Assembly (NCBI GenBank): GCA_902363335.1
Contig: CABIZV010000006.1
Location: 186,001-250,000 of the forward strand
Reading direction: 5' to 3'
DNA: 64,000 nucleotides
Origin: Enterobacteriaceae bacterium
GTDB lineage: Bacteria; Pseudomonadota; Gammaproteobacteria; Enterobacterales; Enterobacteriaceae
Shown here: positions 20,644 through 29,880 of the stretch, in pieces
How the letters are laid out: every line of letters starts with the position of its first letter
Numbering within the stretch: the stretch's first letter is position 1
Translations under genes and position numbers: made by a program
Notes under the pieces: generated by a model
The model's input: the letters and a program-made list of their open reading frames with translations, nothing else
The model's database searches: none
What the model was told of the DNA's origin: nothing

Positions 20644-20669
20644 ATGATTCATCCCGCAGGATGAATCAT
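20644..20669 (-). terminator. Perfect 11-bp stem-loop downstream of the AlaX gene
   Basis: ATGATTCATCC-CGCA-GGATGAATCAT is an exact stem with a four-base loop. On the minus strand it is followed by GTCTTTT, so it may end the AlaX-type transcript, though the T run is short and lies some 120 bases after the stop codon. Confidence 0.4.
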
Positions 20670-20786
20670 TGCCGCAGTCGGGGAAAGAAGTCAAACTCGC
20701 TCAGAATGGCGAAAGAGGATTAGAAAAGCACTTTAAAACCCGGCAGTGGGTAGCCAATTCGCGCGACCGTTTCCGTCATTTCATTT

Positions 20787-21419
20787 TCAGGCTTCCAGGG
20801 TATAGCTCACCACCATCTGCCCTTTTTTCATCTTCACCTGGGTTATCACCACTTCACCCAACTCAGATAAACGGGCTACGTGGGTACCGCCACAGGGATA
20901 TCCCGGCAGCTCGCCAAATCCCACCTGACGCAGCCCTCCGTTAAAGTCTATCCGACGCGCGAGATTATCGTTTTGCCGTTGGCGGATTATCGCCAGAAGT
21001 TGTGCCGCCTCCGGCAGCGTACCGCCCTCGCCTGCGGCAAAAGTGATGCGCCCTTCATTAGGCCAGTGGTGCGCCTTTACGGGCCGCCAACCGAAGGTTT
21101 CTCCTGCCTGACCGATCATGTGCCCGGCAGAATGCAGTCGGGAATGAAGATGGCGCACGGCAGCATCCACGCACTGCGTCGTTTCACCCAGCGGTAGCGG
21201 CTGCGCCACAATATGCACTACCTCTTCCCCGCGCGTCATCACGCTTTCCACCGGGATGCCGCCGATCGTGCCGCTGTCCGAGGGTTGTCCACCGCCCTGC
21301 GGGTGAAACAAGGTACTCTCCAGCGTAACGGCATAGCGCCCATCGGGTTCTGCCGTGCAGTGCGTGATGGTTGCGTGACCTCGGGTATCATCGCAGGTGT
21401 AATAAAGGCGTTCAGTCAT
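20787..21419 (-). CDS. Alanyl-tRNA editing protein (AlaX type)
   Basis: 210 residues, a free-standing homologue of the AlaRS editing domain that hydrolyses mischarged Ser- or Gly-tRNA(Ala). The zinc ligands of the family are seen: His96 and His100 in HSRLHSAGHM, and Cys176 and His180 in PCGGTHVARL. STLFHPQGGGQPSDSG is the conserved glycine-rich motif. It is divergent from a LysR gene across 92 bases. This pair is an insertion relative to the E. coli rihC-dapB order. Confidence 0.9.
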   Translation of the reverse strand: MTERLYYTCDDTRGHATITHCTAEPDGRYAVTLESTLFHPQGGGQPSDSGTIGGIPVESVMTRGEEVVHIVAQPLPLGETTQCVDAAVRHLHSRLHSAGHMIGQAGETFGWRPVKAHHWPNEGRITFAAGEGGTLPEAAQLLAIIRQRQNDNLARRIDFNGGLRQVGFGELPGYPCGGTHVARLSELGEVVITQVKMKKGQMVVSYTLEA

Positions 21420-21511
21420 CGTTGGTCTCCTGTTGATGAGCAGAGTATATTCACTTTATTCGTGTCGATAATCCCGTTCACATTCAATGCATCTTTGCCT
21501 AGTACGCACAA

Positions 21512-22420
21512 ATGAACCTTAATCTGCTTCCTGACCTTGCCACCTTTGTATTGATTGTCGATCAGGGGAGTTTTTCCGCTGCCGCCAAAGCCTGTGGCGC
21601 AACGCCTTCGGCTATCAGCCGCAGCGTGTCGCGGCTGGAGCAGGCGCTTGGCAGTAAACTGTTGCATCGTACCACCCGCAAGCTGGCGCTAAGCGAGACC
21701 GGGAAGATGGTTTATGAACACGCGCAGGAGATGCTAAACGCCGCGCAGATGGCGGTAGATTCCGGCAGCAGCCGCCAGACCATCGCCCAGGGTAAGCTCA
21801 CGCTCAGCGTACCGAAAGCGGTTGGCCGCTTTGTGATTCATCCCTTAATGGCGGAGTTTTTTACCCGCTACCCCGAAGTTGATGTTTGTCTGCGACTCGA
21901 AGACCGGTATATGGATTTAATTGATGACGGCGTGGATCTGGCGCTACGGATAAGCCAGTCACCGTCGCCGGGTTTGTACGGTAAGCCGCTGATGCCGGTC
22001 AGTCACATTATCTGCGCCACGCCGGAATATTTGCGCCAGCACGGTACGCCCGATAACCCACAGGCGTTGCGCGATCATAGCTGTATTAGTCTTGGTGAGA
22101 CGCCCGCCGATTCACGCTGGAAGTTCCGCCGGGGTGATAAAGTTGAAACGCTGCAAACCCATGGACGTTATGCTGCCAACCATACCGGCGTGCGGCTGGA
22201 CGCGGTAAAACATCATCTGGGCATTGGCAGCCTGCCGCTGTTTACCGCGCGTGAAGCGCTTGCCAGCGGCGAGATTGTCCAGGTATTACCGGCGTGGGAG
22301 TTTATCAGCGATTACAGCGGCGACCTATGGCTCTTATGGACGCGCAACCAGCATATGCCCGCCCGAATGCGGGCCATGATTGATTATCTTAGCGAGAAAC
22401 TCTCCCCGCCCCGCCGTTGA
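21512..22420 (+). CDS. LysR-family transcriptional regulator
   Basis: 302 residues. The N-terminal winged HTH (FVLIVDQGSFSAAAKACGATPSAISRSVSRLEQALG) and the LysR substrate domain with HPLMAEFFTRYPEVDVCLRL are clear. Divergent transcription from the AlaX gene suggests that gene as target, but the effector is unknown. The gene ends exactly where the convergent rihC gene ends (stop codons adjacent with no gap). Confidence 0.9.
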   Translation: MNLNLLPDLATFVLIVDQGSFSAAAKACGATPSAISRSVSRLEQALGSKLLHRTTRKLALSETGKMVYEHAQEMLNAAQMAVDSGSSRQTIAQGKLTLSVPKAVGRFVIHPLMAEFFTRYPEVDVCLRLEDRYMDLIDDGVDLALRISQSPSPGLYGKPLMPVSHIICATPEYLRQHGTPDNPQALRDHSCISLGETPADSRWKFRRGDKVETLQTHGRYAANHTGVRLDAVKHHLGIGSLPLFTAREALASGEIVQVLPAWEFISDYSGDLWLLWTRNQHMPARMRAMIDYLSEKLSPPRR

Positions 22421-23335
22421 TTATGGCGCGCAGGTCAGCACTTCTGCCACCCACTGGCGGAAGCCGTCAACATCCAGCGCCAGCGCCACCTGCGCGTTGG
22501 CGGGCTGCCCCAGCCTTCCTTCGATATCCACCACGGTGGTGCCCGCCGTGTATTGTCCTTGCGTTTCGACCGCCACAAAACACGATTGCAGGGTAAACAG
22601 CTCGGGCCGCACCAGCCAGGCGATAGCGCACAGGTCGTGCATGCGCAGCCCGCTTTGCATACTGCCGCTACGGTAGTGGCTAAACAGCGCGTGCAACATG
22701 CTGCCGGTCTTGTTGAGCGTTGGCAATGCTGCCAGATACTCCGGCGTCAGCACCGCCTCATTGGTGACATCCAGCCCGCACATCACAATCTCCAGCCCGC
22801 AGCGAAAAACCAGCGCGGCGGCTTCCGGGTCGATGGCGATATTAAACTCGGCGTTCGGCGTGAAGTTACCGCGCCCGGCGGAGCCGCCCATGATCACCAG
22901 ACGGCGAATATTGAAGCGGCACTCGGGGTATTGCGTGAGCAGCAGCGCAATATTGGTCAGCGGGCCAATCGCCACCAGCGTCACCGGCTCCGGGGCGTGC
23001 ATCAGCGCATCACGAATCGCCAGAATGGCCGGTTTAGCCAGCGGCTGGCGGTTATGCTCGACAAAGTCATACCCTTCCATCCCCGACTCCCCGTGTACCG
23101 AGGCGGCGTCGCGCAATGGGCGCACCAGCGGCGAAGAAGCGCCCTGCGCCAGCGGAATATCGGCGTTCCAGAAGTGCAGCAGCTGTAGCGCATTGCGGGT
23201 CGTTTTTTCGACCGAGACATTCCCGGCGACGGTGGTCATCAACTGGAGATCCAGCTCAGGTGCAAAAATAGCGGCGGCAATGGCAGCGGCATCATCAATG
23301 CCGGGATCGGTATCAAGAAAGATAGGCAGGCGCAT
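22421..23335 (-). CDS. rihC: Non-specific ribonucleoside hydrolase RihC
   Basis: 304 residues from ATG 23335, equal to E. coli RihC; the frame continues 13 codons upstream through the ispH terminator, so that start was not used. It splits purine and pyrimidine ribonucleosides to base and ribose. The calcium-binding DTDPGIDDA motif is at the N-terminus, and the conserved blocks IGPLTNIALLL, RLVIMGGSAGRGN and NAEFNIAIDPEAA follow. GGAG precedes the start. Confidence 0.96.
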   Translation of the reverse strand: MRLPIFLDTDPGIDDAAAIAAAIFAPELDLQLMTTVAGNVSVEKTTRNALQLLHFWNADIPLAQGASSPLVRPLRDAASVHGESGMEGYDFVEHNRQPLAKPAILAIRDALMHAPEPVTLVAIGPLTNIALLLTQYPECRFNIRRLVIMGGSAGRGNFTPNAEFNIAIDPEAAALVFRCGLEIVMCGLDVTNEAVLTPEYLAALPTLNKTGSMLHALFSHYRSGSMQSGLRMHDLCAIAWLVRPELFTLQSCFVAVETQGQYTAGTTVVDIEGRLGQPANAQVALALDVDGFRQWVAEVLTCAP

Positions 23336-23345
23336 GATTTCTCCA

Positions 23346-23378
23346 TAAAAAATGCCAGACGTTAAGCCTGGCATTTTT
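23346..23378 (-). terminator. ispH operon terminator
   Basis: AAAAAATGCCAG...CTGGCATTTTTT forms a stem with T runs on both strands. It lies between the ispH stop (23401) and the rihC start (23335), so it ends the ribF-ileS-lspA-fkpB-ispH transcript before rihC. Confidence 0.85.
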
Positions 23379-23400
23379 TCACATTCGCGGGAGAATTAAT

Positions 23401-24351
23401 TTACTCGACTTCACGAACATCAACACGCAGCTCGCGCGGCACTTCAAAGACGATATTCTCTTCGCGGCCTTCCAGGGTAATGGCTTCGCCACCGCCCAAC
23501 GATTGCAGACGGGCAATCACGTTTTGCACCAGAATATCCGGCGCAGAAGCCCCGGCGGTCACGCCGACGCAGGCGGCATCTTTCACCCACGCTTCCTGAA
23601 TATCAGCGGCATCGTCAATCAGATAGGCGGCTTTGCCCATCCGCTGCGCCAGCTCCGCCAGACGGTTGGAGTTGGACGAGTTTTTCGAGCCAACCACCAG
23701 CACCACGTCGGCCTGCTGAGCGAGCGATCGCACGGCTTCCTGACGGTTGGTGGTGGCGTAGCAAATATCATCTTTGCGCGGGCCGACGATTTTCGGGAAA
23801 CGGACCCGCAGCGCGTCGATAACGTCAGAGGTATCGTCCACCGAAAGCGTAGTCTGAGTCATAAACGATAGCTTGCTTTCGTCTTTGACGCTGAGCGTCA
23901 GCACGTCTTCCGGCGACTCGACCAGATACATACCGCCTTTCGGGTTGCTGTACTGGCCCATCGTCCCTTCGACTTCCGGGTGACCGGCGTGGCCGATAAG
24001 AATCGACTCTTCGCCACGACGACTGGCGCGCGCGACTTCCATATGCACTTTGGTGACCAGCGGGCAGGTGGCGTCAAAGACCGTTAAGTCACGCCCTTTC
24101 GCTTCGTTGCGCACGGCTTGCGATACGCCGTGGGCCGAGAAAATCAGGATTGCGCCGTCCGGCACTTCGCTTATCTGCTCGATAAAGATTGCGCCACGCT
24201 CGCGCAGACTGTCCACCACGTAGCGGTTATGCACCACTTCGTGACGCACGTAGATAGGCGCGCCATAAATGGCGAGCGCATTTTCAACAATGCTGATAGC
24301 GCGGTCAACGCCCGCACAAAAGCCGCGTGGGTTGGCCAACAGGATCTGCAT
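23401..24351 (-). CDS. ispH: 4-hydroxy-3-methylbut-2-enyl diphosphate reductase
   Basis: 316 residues from ATG 24351, equal to E. coli IspH; a longer in-frame reading to 24537 lies inside fkpB and was rejected. The [4Fe-4S] enzyme makes IPP and DMAPP in the last step of the MEP isoprenoid pathway. Cluster cysteines are visible at Cys12 (GFCAG), Cys96 (DATCPLV) and in DICYATTNRQ. The start follows the fkpB stop by one base. Confidence 0.97.
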   Translation of the reverse strand: MQILLANPRGFCAGVDRAISIVENALAIYGAPIYVRHEVVHNRYVVDSLRERGAIFIEQISEVPDGAILIFSAHGVSQAVRNEAKGRDLTVFDATCPLVTKVHMEVARASRRGEESILIGHAGHPEVEGTMGQYSNPKGGMYLVESPEDVLTLSVKDESKLSFMTQTTLSVDDTSDVIDALRVRFPKIVGPRKDDICYATTNRQEAVRSLAQQADVVLVVGSKNSSNSNRLAELAQRMGKAAYLIDDAADIQEAWVKDAACVGVTAGASAPDILVQNVIARLQSLGGGEAITLEGREENIVFEVPRELRVDVREVE

Positions 24352-24352
24352 G

Positions 24353-24802
24353 TTACGCCTCCAGTACCGGATCGACTTCCAGTACTTCAATATCAAAATG
24401 AACGGTATGCCCCGCCAGCGGATGGTTGAAATCAACCGTGATGGAATCACCGTTGATCTCGCGAACCACGCCCGGCATTTCGCTGCCATCCATCGCGGTG
24501 AACAGCATGATGGCGCCAATTTCCGGCTCGCCCGCATCCATAAATTCGCGGCGGGAGAAATACTGGATTAGGTCAGGCGAAGAGATACCAAACGCCGCGT
24601 CCGGCTCCAGAGAGAATGCTTTTTTGTCACCCGCCTTCAGGCCGAGAAGATGCTGCTCCAGCCCTTCAGACAAGGAAGCATCGCCCAGGCGGAATAGCGC
24701 CGGTTTGCCGTTGTTACGGGTTGACTCGGCGGTGGTGCCGTCGTCCAGTTTCAGCGTGAAGTGCACCAGCACTGCGCTGTTGCTTTGAATCGAGTTAGAC
24801 AT
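24353..24802 (-). CDS. fkpB: FKBP-type peptidyl-prolyl isomerase, SlpA type
   Basis: 149 residues, same length as E. coli FkpB. This cytosolic prolyl isomerase and chaperone has the FKBP core VHFTLKLDDGTTAEST and the inserted IF domain (FSLEPDAAFGISSPDLIQYFSRREF). It lies fourth in the ribF-ileS-lspA-fkpB-ispH operon, separated from lspA by a REP pair. Confidence 0.96.
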   Translation of the reverse strand: MSNSIQSNSAVLVHFTLKLDDGTTAESTRNNGKPALFRLGDASLSEGLEQHLLGLKAGDKKAFSLEPDAAFGISSPDLIQYFSRREFMDAGEPEIGAIMLFTAMDGSEMPGVVREINGDSITVDFNHPLAGHTVHFDIEVLEVDPVLEA

Positions 24803-24873
24803 GCAGGGACAGCCTTTTATCTTACGACATTGAAATGACGATTATTGTTATTAGGATAGTGCGCTTTGTGGCT

Positions 24874-24941
24874 CCCCGGCGTCGCTTCGCTCGGCCGGGC
24901 TACAGACTGGAGTAGCCAGGCCGAGCGAAGCGACGCCGGGG
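24874..24941. repeat. REP pair inside the operon between fkpB and lspA
   Basis: Arms 24874-24903 and 24912-24941 are reverse complements with one mismatch and an eight-base loop. Both flanking genes run on the minus strand, so the hairpin lies within the operon mRNA and could affect processing or stability of the upstream message. Confidence 0.8.
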
Positions 24942-24952
24942 AAATCACAGAA

Positions 24953-25441
24953 CTACGCCTGCTTTTTCGGCAGGAAGCCTTCCAGCACCACCAACGCCGC
25001 GCCGATACAAATCGCCGTATCGGCCAGGTTGAAGGTAGCAAAGTGCCAGTCGCCGACGTAGAAATCGATCATATCGACGACAAAGCCGTGCCACAGACGG
25101 TCAAACAAGTTACCCAGCGCGCCGCCAATAATCAGCGCGTAGGCGATGTTATTAAGCTTTTGCGTGGCTTTAGAACGGTACATCAGCACCGCCAGAATCA
25201 CGCAGATACCGACCGCGATACCGGCAAAGAACCAACGCTGCCAACCGCCGCTCTCAGCCAGGAAGCTGAACGCGGCGCCATAGTTACGTGCATAGTGCAG
25301 ATTTAGCGACGGGAACAGTGACACCGTATCCCCCAGAGCAAAGTTCTGGAGGATCAGGTATTTACTGCCCAGATCGATAATCAGCACGACCACTACCAGC
25401 CACAGCCAGCGCAGTCCTGTTGAACAGATCGATTGACTCAT
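24953..25441 (-). CDS. lspA: Lipoprotein signal peptidase II
   Basis: 162 residues (E. coli 164). An inner-membrane aspartic peptidase with four transmembrane helices that cleaves prolipoprotein signals after lipidation. The catalytic region is seen as GGALGNLFDRLWHGFVVDMIDF and FNLADTAICIG, containing the two Asp residues. Its ATG shares one base with the ileS TGA stop. Confidence 0.96.
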   Translation of the reverse strand: MSQSICSTGLRWLWLVVVVLIIDLGSKYLILQNFALGDTVSLFPSLNLHYARNYGAAFSFLAESGGWQRWFFAGIAVGICVILAVLMYRSKATQKLNNIAYALIIGGALGNLFDRLWHGFVVDMIDFYVGDWHFATFNLADTAICIGAALVVLEGFLPKKQA

Positions 25442-28290
25442 CAGGCAAACTTACGTTTTTCGCCGTCACCGGCCACGTTGCTCACACAGCGGCCGCAGAG
25501 TTCTGCGTGTTCCGCCACCTTGCCCACATCGGTAGTGTAATGCCAGCAACGCGGGCACTTCTCACCTTCGGCTTTATTCAGCGCGACTTTCAGCCCTTTA
25601 AGCAGTTCGCTTGGCTGAGCATCAGCCGTCGCTTGTGCATAATCGGCAACAGTCGCACCGGAGGTCAACAGGACAAATCGTAATTCGTCACCCAGCGCCG
25701 TCAGTTTGGCCGCCAGTTCCGGTTGAGCGTACAGCGTAACCGCCGCTTCCAGAGAACCACCGACTTTTTTGTCAGCACGCGCCTGTTCGATAACTTTGTT
25801 CACTTCGCCACGCACCTGCAGCAGCTCAGCCCAGAAGCCATCGTTCATCTCTTCAGCATCGGCCAGGCCAAACAGACCTTCGTACCATTCACCGGTAAAG
25901 ACATACTTCTCGCGGTCACCCGGCAGGTAGCCCCAGATTTCATCGGCGGTGAAGGACATGATCGGCGCCATCCAGCGCACCAGCGCTTCCGCGATATGGT
26001 ACAGCGCGGTCTGGCAGCTACGACGCGCCACGCTGTCCGCTTTCGCGGTGTACTGGCGGTCTTTGATGATGTCGAGGTAGAACGAGCCCATCTCGATAGA
26101 GCAGAAGCGCATCAGGCGCTGTACTACTTCGTGGAAATCGTAAGAGGCGTAGGCTTTCATGATATCTTCCTGCGCCGCTTGCGCGCAGCCTACCGCCCAG
26201 CGGTCCAGAACGACCATCTCTTCTGGTTTCACCATGTCTTTAAGCGGATCGAACCCGTTGAGGTTCGCCAGCAGGAAGCGCGCGGTGTTACGGATACGAC
26301 GATAGCTGTCGGCAGCACGTTTGAGGATCTCATCCGATACGGCCATTTCGCTGGTGTAGTCGGTTGATGCCACCCACAGACGCAGGATGTCCGCGCCCAG
26401 TTTGTTCATCACGTCCTGCGGCGAAACGGTGTTGCCGATAGATTTGGACATCTTACGGCCCTGACCATCGACGGTGAAGCCGTGGGTCAGTACCTGGCGA
26501 TACGGCGCTTTGCCTTTCATGGCAACGCTAATCATCAGGGAGGACATGAACCAACCACGGTGCTGGTCAGAACCTTCCAGGTACATGTCAGCAGAGTGGC
26601 CGCCGAATTCCGGGCGCGCGTCAACGACGGAGTAGCTGGTTGATCCAGAATCGAACCACACGTCGAGGGTATCCGGGACTTTGACGTAGTTGTCTGCGTC
26701 ATCGCCTAAGATTTCACGCGGGTCGAGATCCCACCATGCCTGAATACCGTCTTTTTCAACGTATTTGGCGACCGCTTCCATCAGTTCAGTGGTGCGCGGG
26801 TGCAGCTCTTCGGTGTCTTTATGGACGAACAGCGCCATTGGCACGCCCCAGGTACGCTGACGGGAGATACACCAGTCAGGACGGTTCGCCACCATGGATT
26901 CGATACGTGCTTTACCCCATGCCGGGATCCAGCCGCTCAGATTTTCTTTGCTCACGCCATCGTGCTCAATACGATCGATCTCTTTGAGAGACTGAATGCG
27001 CAGGCCTTTTTTATCCATGCTGATAAACCACTGTGGGGTCGCACGGAAGATGATCGGTGACTTGTGACGCCAGCAGCATGGGTAGCTGTGCTGCATTTTT
27101 TCAACGTGCAGCAGTGCGCCTTTTTCGGTCAGCAGTTCAACGATTTTATCGTTGGCTTTAAAGACGTTAACGCCATCCAGAAGTGGGTAAGTACCTGCCA
27201 GGTAAGCGCCGTCCGGGCCCACCGGGTTGGCGATTTCCAGACCGTATTTCTGGCTTATCACGTAGTCGTCAGGGCCGTGGCCACCGGCGGTATGTACCGC
27301 ACCGGTACCCGCGTCAAGCGTAACGTGGTCACCCAGAATTGCCGGAACGTCGAAGCCCATGAACGGGTGGGTAAAGCGCAGCAGCTCAAGCTCAGCGCCT
27401 TTAACGGTGCCGAGAATGGTGTAGTCGCTCACGCCAATGCGCTTCATCACGCTCTCAAGGAGATCGCTTGCCAGAATCAGGGCCTGACCGTCGATTTGTA
27501 CCAGCGCATAGTCGAAATCTGGCGCTAAAGAAATAGCGCGGTTAGCCGGCAGCGTCCACGGGGTGGTAGTCCAGATAACCAGCGAGATTGGGCCGGTTAC
27601 GTTGGCTGCGCCGAATTTCGCTTTGACCGCGTCGGTATCCACCGCGTGGAAGGCCACATCGATGGACGGAGACGTTTTGTCGTAATATTCCACTTCCGCT
27701 TCTGCCAGCGCAGAACGGCAGTCAACGCACCAGTGCACAGGCTTAGCGCCTTTGTGCATGTGGCCGTTAGCAATGATTTTGCCCAGCGCACGGATGATGT
27801 TGGCTTCGGTTTTGAAGTCCATAGTCAGGTACGGTTTCTGCCAGTCGCCCAGCACGCCCAGACGGATGAAGTCATTACGCTGACCATCAACCTGAGTCGC
27901 GGCATATTCACGGCATTTCGCGCGGAATTCTGCAGCGGTGAATTTCTCACCCGGCTTACCGAATTCTTGTTCAACTTTCAATTCGATAGGCAGACCGTGG
28001 CAGTCCCAGCCCGGAACATACGGAGAGTCGTAACCGGAAAGTCCTTTGGACTTCACGATAATGTCTTTCAGAATCTTGTTAACCGAGTGACCAATATGAA
28101 TGCTGCCATTCGCATAAGGAGGGCCATCATGCAGAATGAAGGTTTTCTTGCCTTTTTTGGCTGCACGAATGATGCCGTACAGATCATCATCGGTCCAACG
28201 CGCCAGCATTCCCGGTTCACGCTTGGCGAGGTCGCCGCGCATCGGGAACCCTGTTTCCGGCAAATTCAGGGTTGATTTAAAGTCACTCAT
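25441..28290 (-). CDS. ileS: Isoleucyl-tRNA synthetase
   Basis: 949 residues against 938 in E. coli. Class I motifs are PYANGSIHIGH near residue 60 and GRKMSKS near 612; the C-terminal zinc finger has CPRCWHY and CGRC pairs. The CP1 editing site has His333 and Asp342 in HTAGGHGPDD, but residue 336 is Gly where E. coli has Pro. All of the extra length is an 11-residue insertion at about 439-453 (DRIEHDGVSKENLSG in place of four residues). It is co-transcribed with ribF upstream and lspA downstream. Confidence 0.97.
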   Translation of the reverse strand: MSDFKSTLNLPETGFPMRGDLAKREPGMLARWTDDDLYGIIRAAKKGKKTFILHDGPPYANGSIHIGHSVNKILKDIIVKSKGLSGYDSPYVPGWDCHGLPIELKVEQEFGKPGEKFTAAEFRAKCREYAATQVDGQRNDFIRLGVLGDWQKPYLTMDFKTEANIIRALGKIIANGHMHKGAKPVHWCVDCRSALAEAEVEYYDKTSPSIDVAFHAVDTDAVKAKFGAANVTGPISLVIWTTTPWTLPANRAISLAPDFDYALVQIDGQALILASDLLESVMKRIGVSDYTILGTVKGAELELLRFTHPFMGFDVPAILGDHVTLDAGTGAVHTAGGHGPDDYVISQKYGLEIANPVGPDGAYLAGTYPLLDGVNVFKANDKIVELLTEKGALLHVEKMQHSYPCCWRHKSPIIFRATPQWFISMDKKGLRIQSLKEIDRIEHDGVSKENLSGWIPAWGKARIESMVANRPDWCISRQRTWGVPMALFVHKDTEELHPRTTELMEAVAKYVEKDGIQAWWDLDPREILGDDADNYVKVPDTLDVWFDSGSTSYSVVDARPEFGGHSADMYLEGSDQHRGWFMSSLMISVAMKGKAPYRQVLTHGFTVDGQGRKMSKSIGNTVSPQDVMNKLGADILRLWVASTDYTSEMAVSDEILKRAADSYRRIRNTARFLLANLNGFDPLKDMVKPEEMVVLDRWAVGCAQAAQEDIMKAYASYDFHEVVQRLMRFCSIEMGSFYLDIIKDRQYTAKADSVARRSCQTALYHIAEALVRWMAPIMSFTADEIWGYLPGDREKYVFTGEWYEGLFGLADAEEMNDGFWAELLQVRGEVNKVIEQARADKKVGGSLEAAVTLYAQPELAAKLTALGDELRFVLLTSGATVADYAQATADAQPSELLKGLKVALNKAEGEKCPRCWHYTTDVGKVAEHAELCGRCVSNVAGDGEKRKFA

Positions 28291-28323
28291 CAGATTCTCG
28301 GTTCCGTATTTTTACGTAGGCAT

Positions 28324-29262
28324 TTAAGCCGGGTTTGAAAGCCCAAAAAACTCGCGGGCCGTTAATTCATCTCGCGCAATCTGCGCCTTTAGTTCATCCA
28401 GCGAAGCAAATCGCTGCTCGTTGCGTATTTTTTTACGCAGCACTACATCTATATGGCGACCGTATAGGTCCATTACAACGTCCAGCACATGCACTTCAAG
28501 CTGCTGGCGACTGCCGGACACGGTCGGGCGCGTACCAATGTTTGCCACGCCCGCCAGAGGCTTATCACCAAGCCCCCTGACTTCCACCGCATAGACCCCT
28601 TTTACCGGGGAGACCTGACGACGCAGCGGTAAATTCGCCGTCGGGAAACCGATGGTGCGGCCCAGTTCATCGCCGTGCACCACGCGCCCGGAGATGATAA
28701 AAGGATGCCCTAACAGGTTTTCGGCCTGTTCGAGGTCATCCTCGGCCAGCGCCTGACGTACAGCGGTGCTGCTGATTCGCGCACCGCCATGGCAGAAGGT
28801 TTGCGTGCTGGTGATATCGAACCCAAACTCCGCGCCAGCCTTCTGTAATAACAAGAAATCGCCCTGACGACCAGCGCCAAAGCGGAAATCATCACCCACG
28901 GCCAGGAACTGCACGCCAAGGCGTTTGACCAACAAATCGCTGATAAAAGCCTGCGCAGTGAGCGCGGCGAAGCGGCGGTCAAAGCGCAGGCACACGACGT
29001 AGTCCACTCCGCTTTCAGCCAGATAGCGCAGCTTTTCGCGCAAGCGCGTTAAGCGAGCAGGGGCTCTATCAGCGGCAAAAAGCTCCAGCGGCTGCGGTTC
29101 AAAAATCATCACCACCACGGGCAACCCACGCGCTTTACCTTCAGCACGTAAGCCCTGCAGCAGCGCCTGATGCCCTCGATGCACACCGTCGAAATTACCA
29201 ATGGTCAGTACGCACCCATGTGGTGCCTGACTGAGATTATGTATGCCGCGTATCAGCTTCAT
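28324..29262 (-). CDS. ribF: Bifunctional riboflavin kinase/FAD synthetase
   Basis: 312 residues (E. coli 313). It makes FMN from riboflavin and then FAD. The N-terminal nucleotidyltransferase motif is LTIGNFDGVHRGHQALL. The C-terminal kinase part has GRVVHGDELGRTIGFPTANL and GVYAVEVRG. It is the first gene of the operon that continues with ileS 33 bases downstream. Confidence 0.97.
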   Translation of the reverse strand: MKLIRGIHNLSQAPHGCVLTIGNFDGVHRGHQALLQGLRAEGKARGLPVVVMIFEPQPLELFAADRAPARLTRLREKLRYLAESGVDYVVCLRFDRRFAALTAQAFISDLLVKRLGVQFLAVGDDFRFGAGRQGDFLLLQKAGAEFGFDITSTQTFCHGGARISSTAVRQALAEDDLEQAENLLGHPFIISGRVVHGDELGRTIGFPTANLPLRRQVSPVKGVYAVEVRGLGDKPLAGVANIGTRPTVSGSRQQLEVHVLDVVMDLYGRHIDVVLRKKIRNEQRFASLDELKAQIARDELTAREFFGLSNPA

Positions 29263-29515
29263 GTCTGGCTCGAAAGAGTGAAAATCGTCAGAGTATACCT
29301 TGTACAGAAGCCCACGTTAACCAGCTATTGCACCTCATCGCCCAAAGTGGGAATGATTTCATCAGCATCCGTCGAAAAGGCAAGAAAATATGGGCAGACC
29401 GCATGATTTTTGTGCCGGAAAGACTGTATTCATCGGTCACAAGCTGGTAGAATCCTGCGCCATCAATACGTAAAGCAGCGTTGTCGTATTAACGACGCTT
29501 ATTTGCACAAATCCA
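29263..29515. other. ribF-rpsT divergent intergenic region, upstream part
   Basis: About 250 bases of non-coding DNA between the divergent ribF and rpsT genes. In E. coli this interval carries the ribF/ileS promoters and rpsT P1. I could place only the proximal rpsT promoter with confidence (separate entry). Confidence 0.5.
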
Positions 29516-29544
29516 TTGACAAAAGAAGGCTAAACGGGCATTCT
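29516..29544 (+). promoter_or_regulatory. rpsT proximal promoter (P2-like)
   Basis: TTGACA at 29516-29521 and CATTCT at 29539-29544 are separated by 17 bases, followed by a GC-rich CTCCTCGG discriminator-like stretch. It resembles the E. coli rpsT P2 promoter in position and sequence as I recall it. Confidence 0.7.
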
Positions 29545-29591
29545 CCTCGGCCTTTGAATTGTCCATATAGAACACATTTGGGAGTTGGACC

Positions 29592-29855
29592 TTGGCTAAT
29601 ATCAAATCAGCTAAGAAGCGCGCCGTTCAGTCTGAAAAGGCCCGCAAGCACAACGCTAGCCGTCGCTCTATGATGCGTACTTTCATCAAGAAAGTATACG
29701 CAGCTATCGAAGCTGGCGACAAAGCTACTGCACTGAAAGCATTTAACGAAATGCAACCAATCGTGGACCGTCAGGCTGCTAAAGGTCTGATCCACAAAAA
29801 CAAAGCTGCACGTCATAAAGCAAACCTGACTGCACAGATCAACAAACTGGCTTAA
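29592..29855 (+). CDS. rpsT: 30S ribosomal protein S20
   Basis: 87 residues, E. coli length, starting with the rare TTG codon as in E. coli, where this weak start is part of autoregulation. GGAG stands 8 bases upstream. The sequence ANIKSAKKRAVQSEKARKHN is characteristic, and the protein binds 16S rRNA in the small subunit. A strong terminator follows directly. Confidence 0.98.
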   Translation: MANIKSAKKRAVQSEKARKHNASRRSMMRTFIKKVYAAIEAGDKATALKAFNEMQPIVDRQAAKGLIHKNKAARHKANLTAQINKLA

Positions 29856-29880
29856 TCGCCCGCTTGTTATCAGCTTTGAA

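Noticed and set aside
24352..24537. Longer IspH start at 24537
   Set aside because: The extra 62 residues lie inside fkpB; the family start is MQILLANPRGFCAG at 24351.
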